Source: Lasiosphaeris hirsuta
Lineage: Eukaryota > Ascomycota > Sordariomycetes > Sordariales > Lasiosphaeriaceae
Length of the DNA stretch: 64,000 nucleotides
Direction: 5' to 3'
Assembly (NCBI GenBank): GCA_030549175.1
Contig: JAUKUA010000004.1
Span: forward strand, 4,030,001 to 4,094,000
The notes below the pieces were generated by a model. The model made no database searches. It saw nothing but the letters and a program-made list of their open reading frames with translations, and was not told the DNA's origin. Position 1 is the stretch's first letter. Each line of letters begins with the position of its first letter. A program made the translations under genes and the position numbers. Below, piece by piece: positions 29,071-39,379 of this stretch.

Positions 29071-30633
29071 TCACCTCAACTCAATCCACACAACTGGCAA
29101 AAACACCACGCACGCTTTCCACAGGATCAAGATGGCATCCAAAATCGCCAGCGGCAGCTTCCACAGGCCCAGCAGACTCCCGCCGCACACGTCGACCCCG
29201 TTCACCCAGATGGCCAGGAACGCAACGCTGAAGAAGTGGTACGCCAGCACCAGCGGGCGGCGGATCAGACCGCCCATCATGCCGACGGGCTCGTCGGTGA
29301 TGCCGAGCTGGAAGTAGCGGAAGCAGCCGCGCTGGAGGGCGCTGAGCTGGCGGTCCTGAGCGGCGAAGAGGGCGTAGAGGGCCTGGGCGAGCACGTTGAT
29401 GATGCTCGTGAGCGACTTACGGCGCCAGTGGAAGTCGGCCATGGCGGCGCGCATGTGCGCCGCGTCGTCGAGGTGCGCCACGCGGTCCGGGTGCAGCAGC
29501 GCGGCGAGCAGCACCGCGTCGTTGAACGCCACCGTCATGCCCCCGCCCGTCAGCGGGTGCCGCATGTTGTACGCGTCGCCCGCCAGGATCACCCCGGCGT
29601 GCTGCCCCTGCCGCGCCGGCGGCAGCCAGCTGTTGGGCATGCTCTTGGGGATCTTGCCGTCGGCCAGCGCCGTGAGTACGCACGGCCGCACGTGCTCCGG
29701 CAGCGTCGGCACCACCACGTTGGTGATGTAGCCGCGCACGCCACCGTTCTGGGGCGAGGCTGCCGGCAGCTTCTCGGGCACGTCGATCAGCGCCCGGGTT
29801 TCGTGCGTGCCGATTTGGTACATGAGGACCGGGAAGGCCTTGCCGATGATGACATGGCCGTAGCCCTGTGGTGTGAAGGGGCAGTCGATCAGCTCGAGGG
29901 CGTAGAACTTGCTGCGCACAATGGGCGCCTGCCCAATGTACTCCTTGCGGAACTTGGAGGCGTAGCCGTCGGCAATGATTGTCAGCTTGCCGAAGAAGCC
30001 GTCGGGCCGCTTCTCGCCCGTTTCCTTGTCCGTGGTCCGCGTCGTGACGCCAAGTACCGTCTCCGTGTGCTCCCCGCGGATGGTGTCCATCACTTCGGTC
30101 TCGAACATGGTGATGTTGGCGTGTGCGCCGCACGCCTTGCGCAGCTGCCCGATAAACCGCCCGTGGTGGAAACTCCTGCCCTCCGGCCGCCGGCTCGGCA
30201 GCAATGCCTTTGTATCCCCCTTCTCCGTCGTCGTCGTCGTCGTCGTCAAGCCGTTCGAAGACGCGTGCGCGGTGCGGTCGGTCTGCACCTTGCCATCGTC
30301 GTCGACAACGGGGTATGGGAAGACGACGTCCTCCTTGTGGTATAATACGTGGTAGCCGTAGCAGGGGACCGCATCTATGCCCTCGAGACATTTCTCGAGT
30401 CCCAGCTTGCGCAGCGCGTTCATGCCGCCGGGCTGCAGCAGCTCGCCCACTATCCGGTCGGGCTCGTGCATCCAACGCTCAAGGAGAATGACGCTACGAC
30501 CCTGGTTGGCGAGCGCGAAGGCGATCGCGCACCCAAAGATGCCAGCGCCCACCACCACCACATCGGCTTCGTGGTACTTTTCCCGCCGCTCGGCATTGCG
30601 GGACTGGAACTCGGTTTCGGCGTCGGTGGCCAT
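29071..30633 (-). CDS. erg1: Squalene epoxidase (squalene monooxygenase)
   Basis: Erg1 oxidises squalene to 2,3-oxidosqualene with FAD, NADPH and O2, an essential ergosterol step at the ER and lipid droplets and the target of allylamines such as terbinafine. A single exon of 520 residues. The FAD dinucleotide-binding motif VVVGAGIFGCAIAFALANQG lies at 26-45, with LLER at its end and VGELLQPGGM at about 62-71. The second FAD motif is in LAGDAYNMRHPLTGGG (350-365). The C-terminus has two hydrophobic segments (around 445-475 and 485-515) fitting membrane anchoring. A Thr repeat near 129-136 (ACG codon run) lies in a variable loop. A long antisense frame over the same DNA is a composition artefact. 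Confidence 0.93.
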   Translation of the reverse strand: MATDAETEFQSRNAERREKYHEADVVVVGAGIFGCAIAFALANQGRSVILLERWMHEPDRIVGELLQPGGMNALRKLGLEKCLEGIDAVPCYGYHVLYHKEDVVFPYPVVDDDGKVQTDRTAHASSNGLTTTTTTTEKGDTKALLPSRRPEGRSFHHGRFIGQLRKACGAHANITMFETEVMDTIRGEHTETVLGVTTRTTDKETGEKRPDGFFGKLTIIADGYASKFRKEYIGQAPIVRSKFYALELIDCPFTPQGYGHVIIGKAFPVLMYQIGTHETRALIDVPEKLPAASPQNGGVRGYITNVVVPTLPEHVRPCVLTALADGKIPKSMPNSWLPPARQGQHAGVILAGDAYNMRHPLTGGGMTVAFNDAVLLAALLHPDRVAHLDDAAHMRAAMADFHWRRKSLTSIINVLAQALYALFAAQDRQLSALQRGCFRYFQLGITDEPVGMMGGLIRRPLVLAYHFFSVAFLAIWVNGVDVCGGSLLGLWKLPLAILDAILILWKACVVFLPVVWIELR

Positions 30634-31302
30634 TGGATCTGTCTGCTGATTGGGAGTTGATAAAGCGTCTGGGTACTAGGACGCTTCCAAACCGTCTGTT
30701 CTGTTGTTCGTAGATCGATTGGAATGTCGCGGGGAGCGAGCGGTGAGTTAATGACCGATGAGGAGACGGGTTGTGAGGGAGTGCGGGATGGCAGATGGTT
30801 TGAGAGGCGGCTCGAAACAAAAACGCTTGCAGGAAGCAAAATTTGGGAATGTTGACGCCACGCGATCGCCGATTTCTGGAGAGAAAAAAAACCTAGTCTC
30901 TGAATCGACAAGACGAATGGACGCAATTGAGGAACCCGCAGAAGCTTTTAGGGCATCTTGGTTGAGCTCGTCAAGTCGATTTGGAAATTGTTCCTGTCCG
31001 ATCTTGCGAACAAATCGTCCCATGCGGGCGGTGCCCCAGGGGCATGGGCCAATCATCGACATTGCGCAGGGGCCATCTTGGACATACCCCTGGCTCCTGG
31101 ATTCACATGTCAGTCGATTGTCGCATGAGACGCTAACGCGTCCAGCGGACCAACACCCTGTCATGCCACTCTCACGTCCCACGATGCGAGCTGGCCGGGG
31201 AATACAGCACAGTCTAAAGTGGTGTATCAAGACATCCAACATGCACAGGTTTAAATCTACATGGTGTCCTGTCCACCCAGGAACAAGCATTGTTCTCCTT
31301 AT
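30634..31302. promoter_or_regulatory. erg1 upstream region and 3' side of the PPR gene
   Basis: 669 bp between two minus-strand genes. Likely erg1 promoter and 5' UTR; no gene seen. Confidence 0.45.
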
Positions 31303-34300
31303 TCAAAATGTGGCAATGGCACCGGCCTGGACGTGGTTCGTCTCGGCGACCTGTTTGAAGATGTGGGCAAAAGCATCATCCGAAGCTTGATCTGAGCCGT
31401 CAAGACTTTGAGTCCTGTCAGCCCGGCTCCGCGCCCTCGGCTTCCGCCCGGTGTCCAGGTTGTCCCCAACAGTCTCCCCAGAAGTCTCCACAAAAGTCTC
31501 ACCAATAGTCTCCCCTAAAGTCTCCCCAATAGTATTAAGAGTCCTCTCCCAGTCAACCGCCGCTTGAGCCCTAGGTTTGAAGGGATTCACAAATGGTTTT
31601 GCCACTTCCTCCACAACCATTTGCATATCCTCATCATCAGGCCAGTCCCCACCCAACCATGGAATATTGGTATAATCGACAACAGGCTCATGGCCCGCAT
31701 CCCGCGCTGCCTTTATCATGATCCCCAGCGATTCTTCTTGAAACGTCATGATCTTCTCGCGAAGTATGCTTCGGTGTTTGATCACCTCGACAATCCCTTC
31801 CCTAATTATACCACGCGCCTTCATCCGCTGCTCTATCGTCGCCGGCGCCGTATGAGGGTTCATCACTCTTCTCCAAGAATCGTATAGCAGGGACTTGCAA
31901 AGGTCTGACTCTTTGTAGTCGGTAGTCAGAGCCGCCGCGATCGACTTTCGGATGCCCTCCGCGTCCATCATCTCGACGTATGACATAAATATGATCCTAA
32001 AGTTTTCCCAGTGATAGCACGGCTCAGAGTTTTCTGCTGCGGCTGCCTTGTGTGCGTATTCGATTGCATCTTTGAATTGACGCGCTGCCAGGCATATCTG
32101 CGCTGCTCTGTTGAATGTGATACCAGCGAACGTGATTCCTCTCTCCTCGTAACTCGCCAATGTTGAGCGTACGACGTTAACGACCGCGGGGTTGGGGTCT
32201 TTGAGCACCCTGCCGACGGAGGATGACATTTCTTTGAGTCGCAGGGCGATGACATGATTCGCAGCCTCATTTATGTCGGCGCCATTTTCCTGGGCGTGTT
32301 GCAGGAGAGCGTTGATCCTCTGGTCGGCTCCCTCGCGCATCCGCCCCATCTCTGCCTGGACAGCAACCCGAAAGCATTGCTCATTGAATGGCATTTTTAG
32401 ATGGCAGGCCTGCTTGTAAATCGCTATCGCTCGAGCAGGCTGCCGGTCCGCGATGGCAGCTTTCATAGCCAGAAGGATTTGACGCTTGTCAGAATATCTG
32501 TCAGGAACTATGGTGTCGCGACGCCTCAAGGAAAGGATCCGGCCTCGGGCGAATCTGCGGTCCAAAATTCTGTCCTCAAGCGCAGCCATCGAGACGACCC
32601 AGTCCGTGTAGGGGCCGATAAAGTCTGGGCTTGCTAACTCGAGCTTTCGGTAGAGCGTACGGACATGCCTGAAGGGAAGGTTGCCATGTCGATGGCAAGC
32701 TTCTAGGATGGTGTTGCTGAAGGTGTCGTTGACCTTGACACCCGCGTCTATGCATTTCTGGAGCCAGTTGGCGAGTTCAGAGAAGTCACGGATCGAGGCG
32801 TACTGCTTCCCCATTAATGTGACGGCTAATCTGCATGGTAGTACGTTTAACTCATCAAAGTAAGGCCTAGCGAATTCGATTGTCTCGTGAGCCGTATGAT
32901 TTTCGATGAAGAGTTTAAGGACGGCTACAAAGCCTCTGCCGCGCACCAGTTCATCTTCAAAGCTGCCTCGTCTCATGCGTTGGTAGATCTGCCAAACGGT
33001 ATCCCATTCGCCATACCGTGCGTGGTGAACAGCAAATTGTGTGAGTAGTCGGGGATCGACGGAGATTTGAGGATAGTGATCGGTGGCCATATCAATTATC
33101 GACTCAGCCTTCCTGACTTCATTGGACTGTAGAGCCAGTCGTACTATGGTGATGTAAACGCTGTCTGAGCCAGCAACAGCCTCTTCCAAGTTCGCGCGCC
33201 ATAGCGACAGAAAACAAGACTCGGTATTGCTAAAATCTTGATGGGACCCCCAGTCCGCTATCAGGAGCTTTATAACCCAATCTGCCTCCAGCTGCCATTT
33301 GCCGGAACCGAGCCGCAGCAGCAGTAGCAAAAGCTTTGCTGGATATGAAGACTGCCATGTGTTGGTGGCACATTGGATCAGGAAGCCTGCAATCGCGTGA
33401 ATTTGGGTTGAGCTCAATGTCCTTTTTGGCGAAGTGCGAAAGAACTGGTCGAAAACTCGCATGCCCGGCTCATGGACACCGTTCTTCTCCAGTTTGCGGA
33501 CGAGCCAGATAATGAACGGGCTAGAGAAGACGCTGGTGACGACGTCGGCGTCCACATAACGCATGCAACAATCGAACACCCTAATCACTGCATTAAACTC
33601 TCCCAAGGCGAACAATGCTACGATCAGCGTTTTGCCGATTTGCGGGACCCGAATATCCGTGGTTATAGGGCGCGATTGCAACCGTGGCCGGAGGACCCTC
33701 TGGGCACAGAGGGCCCTCGCTCTGTAGACATATATATCAGAGGCCCCGGGAATGTTTGGGTCGATCAAAGACTTGATCAGATTTATGGGTTCGTATGAAT
33801 CATACTCGTCCGGCTGAAGTCTTACGTGGGTCGTGACCGAAAGAAAAACTGCTGCGGCATCCTCAACGCGCCCCATCTCCTGGCAGGTTCGGCACAGTAG
33901 TGCTGTTGCCTCTCTCGTCCGCTCGTCTTGGAGGCCCAACTTCTGGTGTTGGTATAACATCTGGTAAGAGCTGAAAGTCTCGAGCACAAGTTTGACTGCA
34001 CTTGTGACATCCGACGATTTGCGAGCGCGACATCTCTCCCGCACCGTGGATACGATATCATCGGGGATTGGTGTTAACGGCTTGGGATCCAGCTGAATAA
34101 ACGATCGAAGGGATGAGCCGGTAGTCGTGCTTGGTCCCATCAGGGGCGAGATAATGTTCTTGGGCTTTTCGTCAGGTGTCGGCCCGTTCGCCTGGTTATC
34201 GCCTTTCCTACCATAGGAGTGGTCGTAATCGTGGGCGGCTGAAGCTTCTCGGAATTGAGAGATCGACTGTTTGTTCAGTTCGTTCGGTTCGTTCGCGGCC

Positions 34301-34608
34301 TGCCAGGGCTGGTCCTTTAACTCAGCTTTCCGTGGCGGAATCTGCAACACAAGCTGGGACAGCTCAGCCCCAGATGGAGTGGTGTCGGGTGGGGCCTCCT
34401 CTGTTGAAGGCCGGGCGGCGTGAGCTACTCCAGAGTAATAGCGCTTTGCCGATTTGATCTTCTCCCCATTTTCAATTATCCGTAGGGCGTTGTTGATGCG
34501 ACGGCGGCGGTCCTCGGCGATGAGGGCGAGCGTGCATGATGTCCCAACGAGCAGGCCTCGAAGCGCCGTCAGCGCTGCCTTGGAGGGGACTCGGGCAGGC
34601 GATGACAT
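31303..34608 (-). CDS. Large PPR-like mitochondrial protein
   Basis: A single exon of 1101 residues. The N-terminus (MSSPARVPSKAALTALRGLL, then GTSCTLALIAEDRRRRINNA) is the type seen at the start of fungal mitochondrial pentatricopeptide-repeat proteins and suits import. The body from about 200 to 1000 is almost entirely alpha-helical with helix-turn-helix units, for example TREATALLCRTCQEMGRVED, LIVALFALGEFNAVIRVFD and YARYGEWDTVWQIYQRMRRG-like blocks, which fit degenerate PPR repeats. Such proteins bind organellar RNA for processing or translation; the target here is unknown. The C-terminus carries a five-copy 12-nt repeat (Gly-Glu-Thr rich). It is the first of four minus-strand genes in a row. 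I cannot assign a specific orthologue name. Confidence 0.75.
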   Translation of the reverse strand: MSSPARVPSKAALTALRGLLVGTSCTLALIAEDRRRRINNALRIIENGEKIKSAKRYYSGVAHAARPSTEEAPPDTTPSGAELSQLVLQIPPRKAELKDQPWQAANEPNELNKQSISQFREASAAHDYDHSYGRKGDNQANGPTPDEKPKNIISPLMGPSTTTGSSLRSFIQLDPKPLTPIPDDIVSTVRERCRARKSSDVTSAVKLVLETFSSYQMLYQHQKLGLQDERTREATALLCRTCQEMGRVEDAAAVFLSVTTHVRLQPDEYDSYEPINLIKSLIDPNIPGASDIYVYRARALCAQRVLRPRLQSRPITTDIRVPQIGKTLIVALFALGEFNAVIRVFDCCMRYVDADVVTSVFSSPFIIWLVRKLEKNGVHEPGMRVFDQFFRTSPKRTLSSTQIHAIAGFLIQCATNTWQSSYPAKLLLLLLRLGSGKWQLEADWVIKLLIADWGSHQDFSNTESCFLSLWRANLEEAVAGSDSVYITIVRLALQSNEVRKAESIIDMATDHYPQISVDPRLLTQFAVHHARYGEWDTVWQIYQRMRRGSFEDELVRGRGFVAVLKLFIENHTAHETIEFARPYFDELNVLPCRLAVTLMGKQYASIRDFSELANWLQKCIDAGVKVNDTFSNTILEACHRHGNLPFRHVRTLYRKLELASPDFIGPYTDWVVSMAALEDRILDRRFARGRILSLRRRDTIVPDRYSDKRQILLAMKAAIADRQPARAIAIYKQACHLKMPFNEQCFRVAVQAEMGRMREGADQRINALLQHAQENGADINEAANHVIALRLKEMSSSVGRVLKDPNPAVVNVVRSTLASYEERGITFAGITFNRAAQICLAARQFKDAIEYAHKAAAAENSEPCYHWENFRIIFMSYVEMMDAEGIRKSIAAALTTDYKESDLCKSLLYDSWRRVMNPHTAPATIEQRMKARGIIREGIVEVIKHRSILREKIMTFQEESLGIMIKAARDAGHEPVVDYTNIPWLGGDWPDDEDMQMVVEEVAKPFVNPFKPRAQAAVDWERTLNTIGETLGETIGETFVETSGETVGDNLDTGRKPRARSRADRTQSLDGSDQASDDAFAHIFKQVAETNHVQAGAIATF
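31471..31530 (-). repeat. Five-copy 12-nt minisatellite in the PPR gene
   Basis: Five contiguous 12-nt units, AGTCTCCCCAGA and variants on the plus strand, encode GET-x repeats such as GETLGETIGET near the C-terminus. Confidence 0.9.
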
Positions 34609-35153
34609 GGCCGTTGTGTCGCATGTTCAATCCTGTCGATTCATAGCCAGCGATTGCCCTCGGTGGACGGCAGTGAAGCAATTGGGGAGTTAGTTCGCCG
34701 TCGAGCATAACTTGACACGAAATTCCGGGGTCGAATTGATGAGCCCAAGCAGCGAATTGATGTGGGGGGGTTCAATTCTTGAGCGAATCACCACGCCGGG
34801 TTGAACGGAATGCAAACGGCTTCACGCCTCCCCGCTTAGCTCATGGCTTGAGGCTCCCGCCCCTACAAAATTACAGTGCATATACTCCCTAGCCCCGACA
34901 AATTCAGTATGCCAGGATATTCGTACCTTAAACAGCAAAACCAATCCAGCCCTCCATGTAAATGCAAGTCTCTTGTCGTTAAAATGGTGTGAAGATGCTC
35001 GTCTAACTATGCACGCGTGATCGCCATCGACATCTATCCAGCCCGCCATGAACGCCCACACATACGTGCCCCCGCCCCTCCCAATGAGTAGAATACAATG
35101 TTTATATACAGAATACCACGCCGCCTGACATTTCACGCGTAACGCACGTCCGT
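34609..35153. other. Intergenic between the PPR gene and the carrier gene
   Basis: 545 bp: promoter side of the PPR gene and 3' side of the carrier gene. No coding frame is supported. Confidence 0.45.
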
Positions 35154-36573
35154 TTAAACGAGCTCGCGCCGTTCTTCCATGGGCATGTACACATCCAGCT
35201 TCCGAAGTATCGACTGGTACAAGAACAACATGCATCCGCTCTGAATGCTGGTCCAAACAGCCCGCGGCCCAACGCCTCTAAACCATCCCCCGAAACCCTC
35301 CGTTTTGTATATTATTTTCAACCCCGTGACAACTGACGAGGTGTCCAGTGCTACGGCTCCGGGTCGTGGCGTGTGTGTTGACGGCGACGACGTCGAGATT
35401 AGCCGCTTCTGAAGCTTCTGCGTTGCACTCTCCACCGCCGGCTTCCCAAGTCCGTCCTTTATATTGCTCGGCTTCGTTGCCGAAGTTAAGTGTTCCGCGG
35501 CGGGACCTGCTGCGTCCGGATGGACCTGTGTCTGAAGCCTTGTCTTTACCACATCGAGCGGACAAGTCATTGTGCCAGCAAGACCTCCGGCTGCCGCTCC
35601 TGTAAGAAGCTCCAGGTGCCACCCGATGTCATGGCTGCCCACCCAACGGTGGGCCCAGCTCTGACCCTGCTCGTAAAACATAAACTGAAGGGCCGAGAAT
35701 GGGAGGTCGCGGCCGAGCGTCGCCTTGTACCCGTGAAAGAGGGCTGAGAATCCTTCATTTTTTACAATGACCCTCACAGCATCCGCCGTTCCCTTGTAAT
35801 TATACCCCGACTTGAAGTAGGGGTTGTTGTGCCGACCTTGTAGCTGAAGCCGAGTTTTGAGGACTTCTGATGGTACGTAGACGACCGACGCAGCAAAGTC
35901 ACCGAGAAACCCTGTCACCCGATTAGTTAGCTGGCGGGACAGCGGGCCAAAACAACGCGACAGCCACCGCAACAAACACCCCATCACTCACCACTAGCCA
36001 AGTAGGCTAAATGTTGTTGGACGCCGTACTCGAGCATGTGCCGCTTGCTGAACTCGTAGGTGCCAAAGAACAAAACAGTTCCGGGGAAAGAGCCCAGCAG
36101 GGCTGGGAGCCAGCCGCCATAGAGTCCCCGCCGCACGCCTTCCTGCCGGAATATTTTGTAATACGAAGACCCGAGTGATGTGTACTTTGGTGGTACGTGC
36201 GGATCGCCCTGCTGCCGGGTCTTGACTGTGTCCATCGAATGCATAAGCATGTCGCCGCTGGTGCCGCCGAGCCCGCCAGCAATCATGGCCTGTAATTTGC
36301 TGGTCAGCGACGGGCCAACACAGAAAGCCCCCTCTCAAACATCAAGATTCGACCCACGTGAAGGTAAGGTGGCGGGCGCCCTTCATGCTCCCCATCTTCT
36401 GACATTGTATCGTGGGCGCGCAGGTCGGTTGTGGTGGTGACATGCGGCGCAAGTTCTGATCGTTCTATAAGTCCATGATCGAAAAGGGCTCCTCCAGCGG
36501 ATGGCGCGGCCTGTCTGACATTTGAGGGCGTGGCGGGAGAGAGCGTGGTAGCAGACCAGAAGCCAAGCACCAT
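35154..36573 (-). CDS. mme1: Mitochondrial carrier family protein, MME1-like
   Basis: A six-helix inner-membrane carrier. Exons are 36573..36358, 36289..35992 and 35911..35154, giving 423 residues. Three carrier repeats are visible: MHSMDTVKTRQQG, YVPSEVLKTRLQLQG and CPLDVVKTRLQTQ, each a form of the P-x-[DE]-x-x-[KR] signature (the first has S for P). RRGLYGGWLPALLGSFPGT, KATLGRDLPFSALQFMFYEQ and FRGVGPRAVWTSIQSGCMLF are the matching even-helix segments. The sequence follows yeast YMR166C/MME1, reported as a mitochondrial magnesium exporter, more closely than other carriers I can recall. A Ser/Thr/Pro-rich insert of about 70 residues sits in the matrix loop after the third signature. Start may be 36573 or the in-frame internal Met (MSEDGEHEG). 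Transport substrate is inferred. Confidence 0.85.
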
Positions 36574-37029
36574 CGCCTATCTAGGAGAGGAGGTGGAATT
36601 GATTGCGCCAGTGGAGCAGTGGGTGGGGAGTTTGTAGTTTTAGGGGTACCTAGGGGCAGAAAACGAATGTCGCATGCGCACCACGGAAACGGGTTCAAGA
36701 TCAAATTTCAAGCGACGGGCCGGGCACCGCCCCAGCAATCAACAACCGGAGTTTGGCTTGACCCGACTTTTTTTATTCTTATCGAGCCAGGCTATCGGGA
36801 TGGCCCGTGCTCCCGTTTCTAGCGTTGACCCCAACACCAACGTTGTCGATTGTGAAGCAGTCAGTTAACGGAGCTACTAAGACTCCCGCGGATAACCCAG
36901 TACCGTTGAAAAAAAAAAATGAATACAATTTGTGTTAGCTACACGTCCTTCACGTAGCTACATGAATACCGAAATCATGGTAATGTCTCTATATGTATTC
37001 ACGTCTGTGTCCTTCACCAACCTCCTGCC
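36574..37029. other. Intergenic between mme1-like gene and imp2
   Basis: 456 bp: promoter side of the carrier gene and 3' side of imp2. No gene seen. Confidence 0.45.
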
Positions 37030-37657
37030 TTAGTTGCCTGCGTTGACATCTCCATTGCGATGAACTGGATGCTCCCACCACTTCACTCGTCCAGCCCTGT
37101 TCCACGGCGATAGGATGTGCGTGATGCGGCCCGTGATCAGGCGGATTGATATGGGCCCGTAGTAGTTGCTATCCTTGCTCTTGTCGCCGTCTCCCGCCAC
37201 CCAGACATGCCCTTCGGGGACTTGGAAGTATTCATGAGGATATGGCGGTTTTGTCCGTACCATGTCGCCTTCCAATCCTATTATCCTCTTGACCGTAATC
37301 TTGTCTGGATCATCTGGGTTCCTATCCTCAGACTCAATGTCAGAATAGCCCAATGCACCCCCATCTGAGCCGTGTCAGATGAGCGGGAAACCAGGAGCGG
37401 TGTTCAGTGAGGGGTCCATGGTCTTACCTGAAGGTAACCAGCATGCCGCGATCGAGATTCTGCTGCGCATACATCTTATACACCAGACACAGGTCCTGGC
37501 GCAGCGACTCATGATACTGCGGATTCAGGAACGGATACATGGACGGGCCACTGATGAAGGTGACCTGGGCCACATAGTTGTTGAAACAAATGAGTGGGGG
37601 GAGCCATGTTGCGTAGCGGACGAGATGGTTTGTAAATTGGCCCAAGAACTTTGACAT
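37030..37657 (-). CDS. imp2: Mitochondrial inner membrane peptidase subunit 2
   Basis: Imp2 is a type I signal-peptidase-like serine protease that cleaves sorting signals of proteins delivered to the intermembrane space. Exons are 37657..37428 and 37321..37030, giving 173 residues. A membrane segment near residues 15-35 is followed by VTFISGPSMYPFLNP, holding the catalytic Ser (SGPSM). The catalytic Lys is in KITVKRIIGLEGD, and the conserved C-terminal block reads VPEGHVWVAGDGDKSKDSN then YGPISIRLITGRI. The 106-nt intron (37427..37322) uses acceptor GGATAG; the nearer CTCAG acceptor leads to a frameshift and stop. The joined LVTFRNPDDPDKITVKR fits the family. It lies in a run of minus-strand genes with two other mitochondrial proteins. 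Confidence 0.88.
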
Positions 37658-38188
37658 TGCGCCATCAACCCATTGGCCTTGTCGCGGTCGTCAAGTTTCC
37701 AGAGCGCCCACGGTCATTGCCTGCTTCGTGCGTGCTCGAAGCGATGAAACAATGTGGTAAGTGGAGCTCAAAGGTGATCATACAAGCGGCGCTAAGATAA
37801 GAAGACATGTAGAACACGATAAGAAAATGCAAGTCCCGCCAACCCCGGTTATCGCATACTTGATGCAGAGGATATCACTCTATGAACGGCAAAGACCTAA
37901 TGTTGCAACCCATATCCGTCTTTCTTGGCTAGTAGATGGGGCAATAGCACTTCCTCATCAGGTTTTGCTTGCCCTGCAATCTCCTGGCGCAGCTATGCCG
38001 CATCCCCCATCACCGTAAAGACTTTTGAATGCCTAGACGCCAGTCCTGTATCGTGATAAACTGTTTACATGCTGCCTTCCCATTGCCCAGTGTAGCGCCG
38101 CCTCCCGAGGGGAGGTAGAAGTTGGCTCCCGCCATCATCGTTCGGGAATTTGCATGAGCTAAGTTTTGTGGTCTCGTGATGCGACTTC
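37658..38188. other. Intergenic between imp2 and sui2
   Basis: 531 bp: imp2 promoter side and sui2 3' side. No coding frame is supported. Confidence 0.45.
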
Positions 38189-39379
38189 TTAAACCGTCTC
38201 GGGAATATTATCGTCGCTTTCGCTGACGCTCTCGTCTCCGCTCACCTCGGCGTTCTCGCGCTCGCGCTTCTCCATAAGCGCCTGGAGCTCGGCATCGTCG
38301 GATTCCGTGACAGCCTTGGCCTCCATCTTGACAATAAGGTGGCCGCCAGCCGCCTGGATGCTTGCCCGAATGTCGACAATAGCCTCCTCTAGCCGCGCAA
38401 TACCCGCGTTCTTGTCCAGGCATGTGTTTGTGAGGCTTCGTAGAGTTAGCAAACGGGCATTTGGGGCCATCGAGAAGAAGTGCTAGCTGTTGGTACTTCT
38501 CCCGAAGACTGGTGGGCTTGATGTACTTACACATAGAGAGGAGGCGACACTAGGCGGCATTTGACCTGAGTCTCGGCCGTGTTACGGGCCTCTGCTGTCC
38601 GCAACGCAGTCTTGATGGCATCGATGCCCTCATAGCCGAAGCAGGTGACCTCAACATCGGCACGCACCTTTGTCGGTTGGGGAGTGAGGCGCTTGCCAAT
38701 GTATGACTTGAGCTCCTCGGCGGCAGCCTCGCTAGGGAACTTGATGTCGTTCCAGACGTCGGGGTTGCTGCACTTGTAAGCGACCATCCAATACGACGCA
38801 TTAAGAGAAATCATACGTTATTGAGAGCTTGAAAGCATCGAGCGAATGGCCATATTTCTTGTTAAGCGGCCATCCTATTGTCTCGTAGAGGGACTCGATC
38901 GGTGTCAGGGTCTTCTCAGCAACGTGTCTCATAATGGAGTGCACGATCTTGCTCTTATTGTAACGCTCTTCGCAGCGAACGATATCCTCGGGCGAGACTC
39001 TACGCTTGGACAAATCGATGTATCCTGTAATTTCGATTTTAGCGTCGCCGCTCGTAAGGCTTGGGGTATTCAATGCGCCAAACCTTTCTCCTTATCGACA
39101 CGAAGGACGACAACGACCTCGTTGCGACCAACACGGATAAGCTTCTGGATAGATCTGATACGACGTCTAGAGAGCTCAGACAGCAGAATCATGCCATCGA
39201 TATTGTCGTACTCGAGGAGCTTCACGTAGGCACCCATATCCGCGATCTAGCCCGGTTAGCTCCCCCAAATGCATAGTATGGCACAAAGTCAGCATTCTCA
39301 CCTGCTTGACGTTGACCATCACAAAGGAGTCGATCTCGGGGTACTTCTCCTCGTAGAAGCGGGAGTTTGAAAACGACAT
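38189..39379 (-). CDS. sui2: Translation initiation factor eIF2 subunit alpha (five exons)
   Basis: eIF2-alpha is the regulatory subunit of the ternary complex that brings initiator tRNA to the 40S subunit. Exons are 39379..39302, 39246..39084, 39024..38817, 38767..38531 and 38435..38189, giving 310 residues. The start [20 protein letters not shown] leads into the S1 domain. [16 protein letters not shown] contains the Gcn2-type phosphorylation site, Ser52 here (Ser51 without the initiator Met). [14 protein letters not shown], then the helical middle domain and [18 protein letters not shown] of the C-terminal domain, follow. The end is acidic ([17 protein letters not shown]). Introns are short (49-95 nt); intron 2 has an unusual GTTTGG donor. 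The gene is divergent from nte1 across 970 bp. Confidence 0.95.

Noticed and set aside
28981..30345. 454-codon plus-strand frame over erg1
   Set aside because: It is antisense to the clear squalene epoxidase frame; GC-rich third positions leave the opposite strand open, and the translation is His/Arg/Ala-rich without motifs.
29417..30475. 352-codon second minus-strand frame inside erg1
   Set aside because: Same region, shifted phase; Arg/Ala/Gly composition typical of an off-frame reading.
30758..31390. 210-codon plus-strand frame
   Set aside because: Overlaps the end of the PPR gene and the erg1 promoter; sequence looks random and has no motifs.
37340..37427. Shorter imp2 intron ending at the CTCAG acceptor
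   Set aside because: It shifts the frame and meets a stop within a few codons; the GATAG acceptor at 37322 restores the family pattern.
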